This document shows positions 14,161 through 15,420 of a stretch of 15,420 bases of DNA, piece after piece. Source of the DNA: Peptococcaceae bacterium UBA4997 (GTDB lineage Bacteria > Bacillota > Dehalobacteriia > UBA4068 > UBA4997). The DNA is taken from the NCBI GenBank assembly GCA_002398485.1, contig DGYV01000039.1, positions 1-15,420 on the forward strand, written 5' to 3'. Positions within the stretch are counted from its first letter, which is position 1. Every line of letters starts with the position of its first letter. The notes under the pieces were generated by a model. It did not search any database. It was given only the letters and a program-made list of their open reading frames with translations, and was not told where the DNA came from. The position numbers were made by a program, and so were the translations under genes.

Positions 14161-15240
14161 TTATAAAGCTTTTATAAATTCGGCAATTGCAACCGCTGTT
14201 TTTTGGGTATCCGCTTCCGTATAATCGGTTTCCAGGTGCAGGCACGGTATATCGTTTTTAATTACATCTATGGCTGTACTTTTGCAACAACCCGTCAACA
14301 CAACATCTATTACAGCTGCAGCTTTGAATTTTTGGATAACTGTTTCAACAGATAGTGTTGTTTGGCAATTTATATATTTTTGAGCCAGTGCCATATAGGG
14401 CTCCGGTTTTTCATCGGCAAGCTCCAAGTATTCCCCTTCACAAGTAGAAAAACAGATAACTGCTGTATCTTGCAATATTTCCTGCAAAAGTTTTAAGATT
14501 TTTTCCCTTAAACCTGCCTGAGGTGCTCCCGTTAATAAAACAGTTTTGGGGTTTAAGGGAGCCTGCATTTCAAGAGCCATATTTTGTAAGGCTCTTAATA
14601 AGTTTACCAGCATTCGGCGGCGTTCTTGCAAATCAAAAATAAAGCTGCTGCCATACGTGATGTTGTAAAAATCCAAACAACCCAAAACATGGGGGTTTGC
14701 CTGATAAAAGCTTATAAGCTTATGCAGCTGCTTGTTTACGGTATTGCTTTGCTTTATGGCTGATTCAAGCTTTGCTTCAGTTATTGAAACTGCAAACTCT
14801 TCCTCCAAAAAAGCAGCAAATTTATGGTAGGAAGCTGCCAGTTTTTCCAAATCATCCGCAGCATCCAGTTTGTATATGTTTTTGGTTTCAGCAAGCTTAT
14901 CAAGCAATTCGTGTTTTGCCTTGCAGGAATCTGCCATGGCTATAAGATCGGAAAAATACATAAAAGGGCATTTACCTGTAACGGCATAACCGTAGCTTGC
15001 TTTAAGCAAAGAACAGTACTCTTTTCCCCAAAGCTGTTCCGCTGCCGCCGTGTTGGAATCATCTATACTGAACACATTTACAGGTACCATATCTGCCGCC
15101 CATACTATCTCTTTAGGAAAAGCAAAACCAAAAATACCGCATAAACTACCACCCGCGCTTTTAAGGTTCAAAGCGCTTATAAAGGCATTGCGCCTGGCAT
15201 CTTCATAAACAGCCAGCTTTTCGGGCAGGGAATTTTTCAT
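14161..15240 (-). CDS. Divergent 2-hydroxyacyl-CoA dehydratase-family paralogue lacking several cysteines
   Basis: A 359-residue member of the same superfamily as the gene at 12629-13906, but shorter and strongly diverged. Aligned by eye it keeps C76 (EYCSLLKASYG), C91 (KCPFMYFSD), C106, C267 (STCEGE), C292 and C318, plus the closing LETDYTEAD. Three cysteines of the fuller paralogue are replaced: C76 there is G38 here (GIFGFAFPKE), C95 is F57, and C344 is T294. The CDGKKK motif has become CKAKHE. It could therefore hold a simpler cluster, act as the second subunit of a heterodimer, or handle another substrate. The ATG at 15240 has GAGGT at 15252-15248. It starts 22 nt after the activator gene, so the two are co-transcribed. 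The stop codon lies inside the inverted repeat AGCTTTAT-T-ATAAAGCT (14154-14170). No clear terminator follows. Confidence 0.8.
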   Translation of the reverse strand: MKNSLPEKLAVYEDARRNAFISALNLKSAGGSLCGIFGFAFPKEIVWAADMVPVNVFSIDDSNTAAAEQLWGKEYCSLLKASYGYAVTGKCPFMYFSDLIAMADSCKAKHELLDKLAETKNIYKLDAADDLEKLAASYHKFAAFLEEEFAVSITEAKLESAIKQSNTVNKQLHKLISFYQANPHVLGCLDFYNITYGSSFIFDLQERRRMLVNLLRALQNMALEMQAPLNPKTVLLTGAPQAGLREKILKLLQEILQDTAVICFSTCEGEYLELADEKPEPYMALAQKYINCQTTLSVETVIQKFKAAAVIDVVLTGCCKSTAIDVIKNDIPCLHLETDYTEADTQKTAVAIAEFIKAL

Positions 15241-15262
15241 GCCTTTTACCTCGCTTTTTAAC

Positions 15263-15420
15263 TTATTTTTGCTTGCCCAAAAGCGCTGCTCCTATTGCCC
15301 CCGCATAACGCGCCATTGGGTTTGAATGTACGGGTTTTTTTAGCTTTTTTTCAAGCTGCGCACACATATAGAAGCTATCACAAAAACCGCCGGTTAAAAA
15401 GAAAACATCACTTGCGGCAT
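15263..15420 (-). CDS. Activator ATPase of the BadF/HgdC type (C-terminal part only)
   Basis: The last 52 codons of a gene whose start lies beyond the window. The frame reads from the right edge through FFLTGGFCDSFYMCAQLEKK and PVHSNPMARYAGAIGAALLG to a TAA at 15265-15263. A C-terminal GG (adenosine-binding turn) and AxYxGAIGAAL are the hallmark of the BadF/BadG/BcrA/BcrD ASKHA ATPases, including HgdC and YjiL. These dimers carry one [4Fe-4S] cluster and use ATP to push a low-potential electron into the partner dehydratase or double-cubane protein. Placement directly upstream of the partner-type gene supports this. The cluster cysteines and nucleotide-binding N-terminus are outside the window, so activity cannot be judged. 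Confidence 0.85.
   Translation of the reverse strand, partial: AASDVFFLTGGFCDSFYMCAQLEKKLKKPVHSNPMARYAGAIGAALLGKQK

Overview
The window comes from a low-to-moderate GC, anaerobic Gram-positive-type bacterium (Bacillota; a clostridial or Negativicutes-like lineage is my best guess, by inference). The grounds are AGGAGG-type ribosome binding sites throughout, a SpoVT sporulation regulator, an ECF sigma/zinc-finger anti-sigma pair, the [FeFe]-hydrogenase maturase HydE, and a block of 2-hydroxyacyl-CoA dehydratase/double-cubane-type iron-sulfur proteins. Apart from the two genes cut by the window ends, every gene looks intact. I see no insertion sequence, phage gene or CRISPR array.

Layout. 1-2465 (-): DNA polymerase I, cut at its C-terminus by the window edge. 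2960-4721 (-): an ACT-domain protein (UPF0237) followed by a UPF0210/DUF711 protein, a conserved pair of unknown function, closed by a hairpin terminator. 5185-6989 (-): an ECF sigma factor and its membrane-bound zf-HC2 anti-sigma factor, closed by an 11-bp-stem terminator. 7133-7636 (+): an MgtC/SapB-family membrane protein, divergent from the sigma gene. 7724-7810 (+): tRNA-Leu(CAA) with its own promoter and terminator. 7895-8992 (+): the translation-associated ATPase YchF. 8993-9860: about 870 bp without a conventional gene. It holds terminators, a candidate minus-strand transcription unit (decayed gene or structured RNA), and the promoter of a small lipoprotein. 9861-10112 (+): an 83-residue lipoprotein whose mature part is almost entirely a nine-residue acidic repeat. 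10213-11253 (-): HydE, sharing a bidirectional terminator with the lipoprotein gene. 11542-12093 (+): SpoVT behind a sequence that matches the sigma-G promoter consensus. 12330-15420 (-): an iron-sulfur enzyme block reading, in transcription order, activator ATPase (5' end outside the window), a divergent dehydratase/double-cubane-like paralogue, a full-cysteine paralogue, and a DUF3343 protein.

How it fits together. Most of the window is housekeeping and stress-response material in short transcription units, each ending in a clear hairpin terminator. The functional block with most potential novelty is the right-hand end. An ATP-driven electron activator (BadF/HgdC type) is encoded next to two very unequal copies of its presumed iron-sulfur partner. 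One copy keeps all nine cysteines I would expect for the YjiM/double-cubane branch; the other has lost three of them. The other points worth a second look are the repeat-based lipoprotein with a palindrome at its predicted transcription start, and the uninterpreted 9135-9491 unit.
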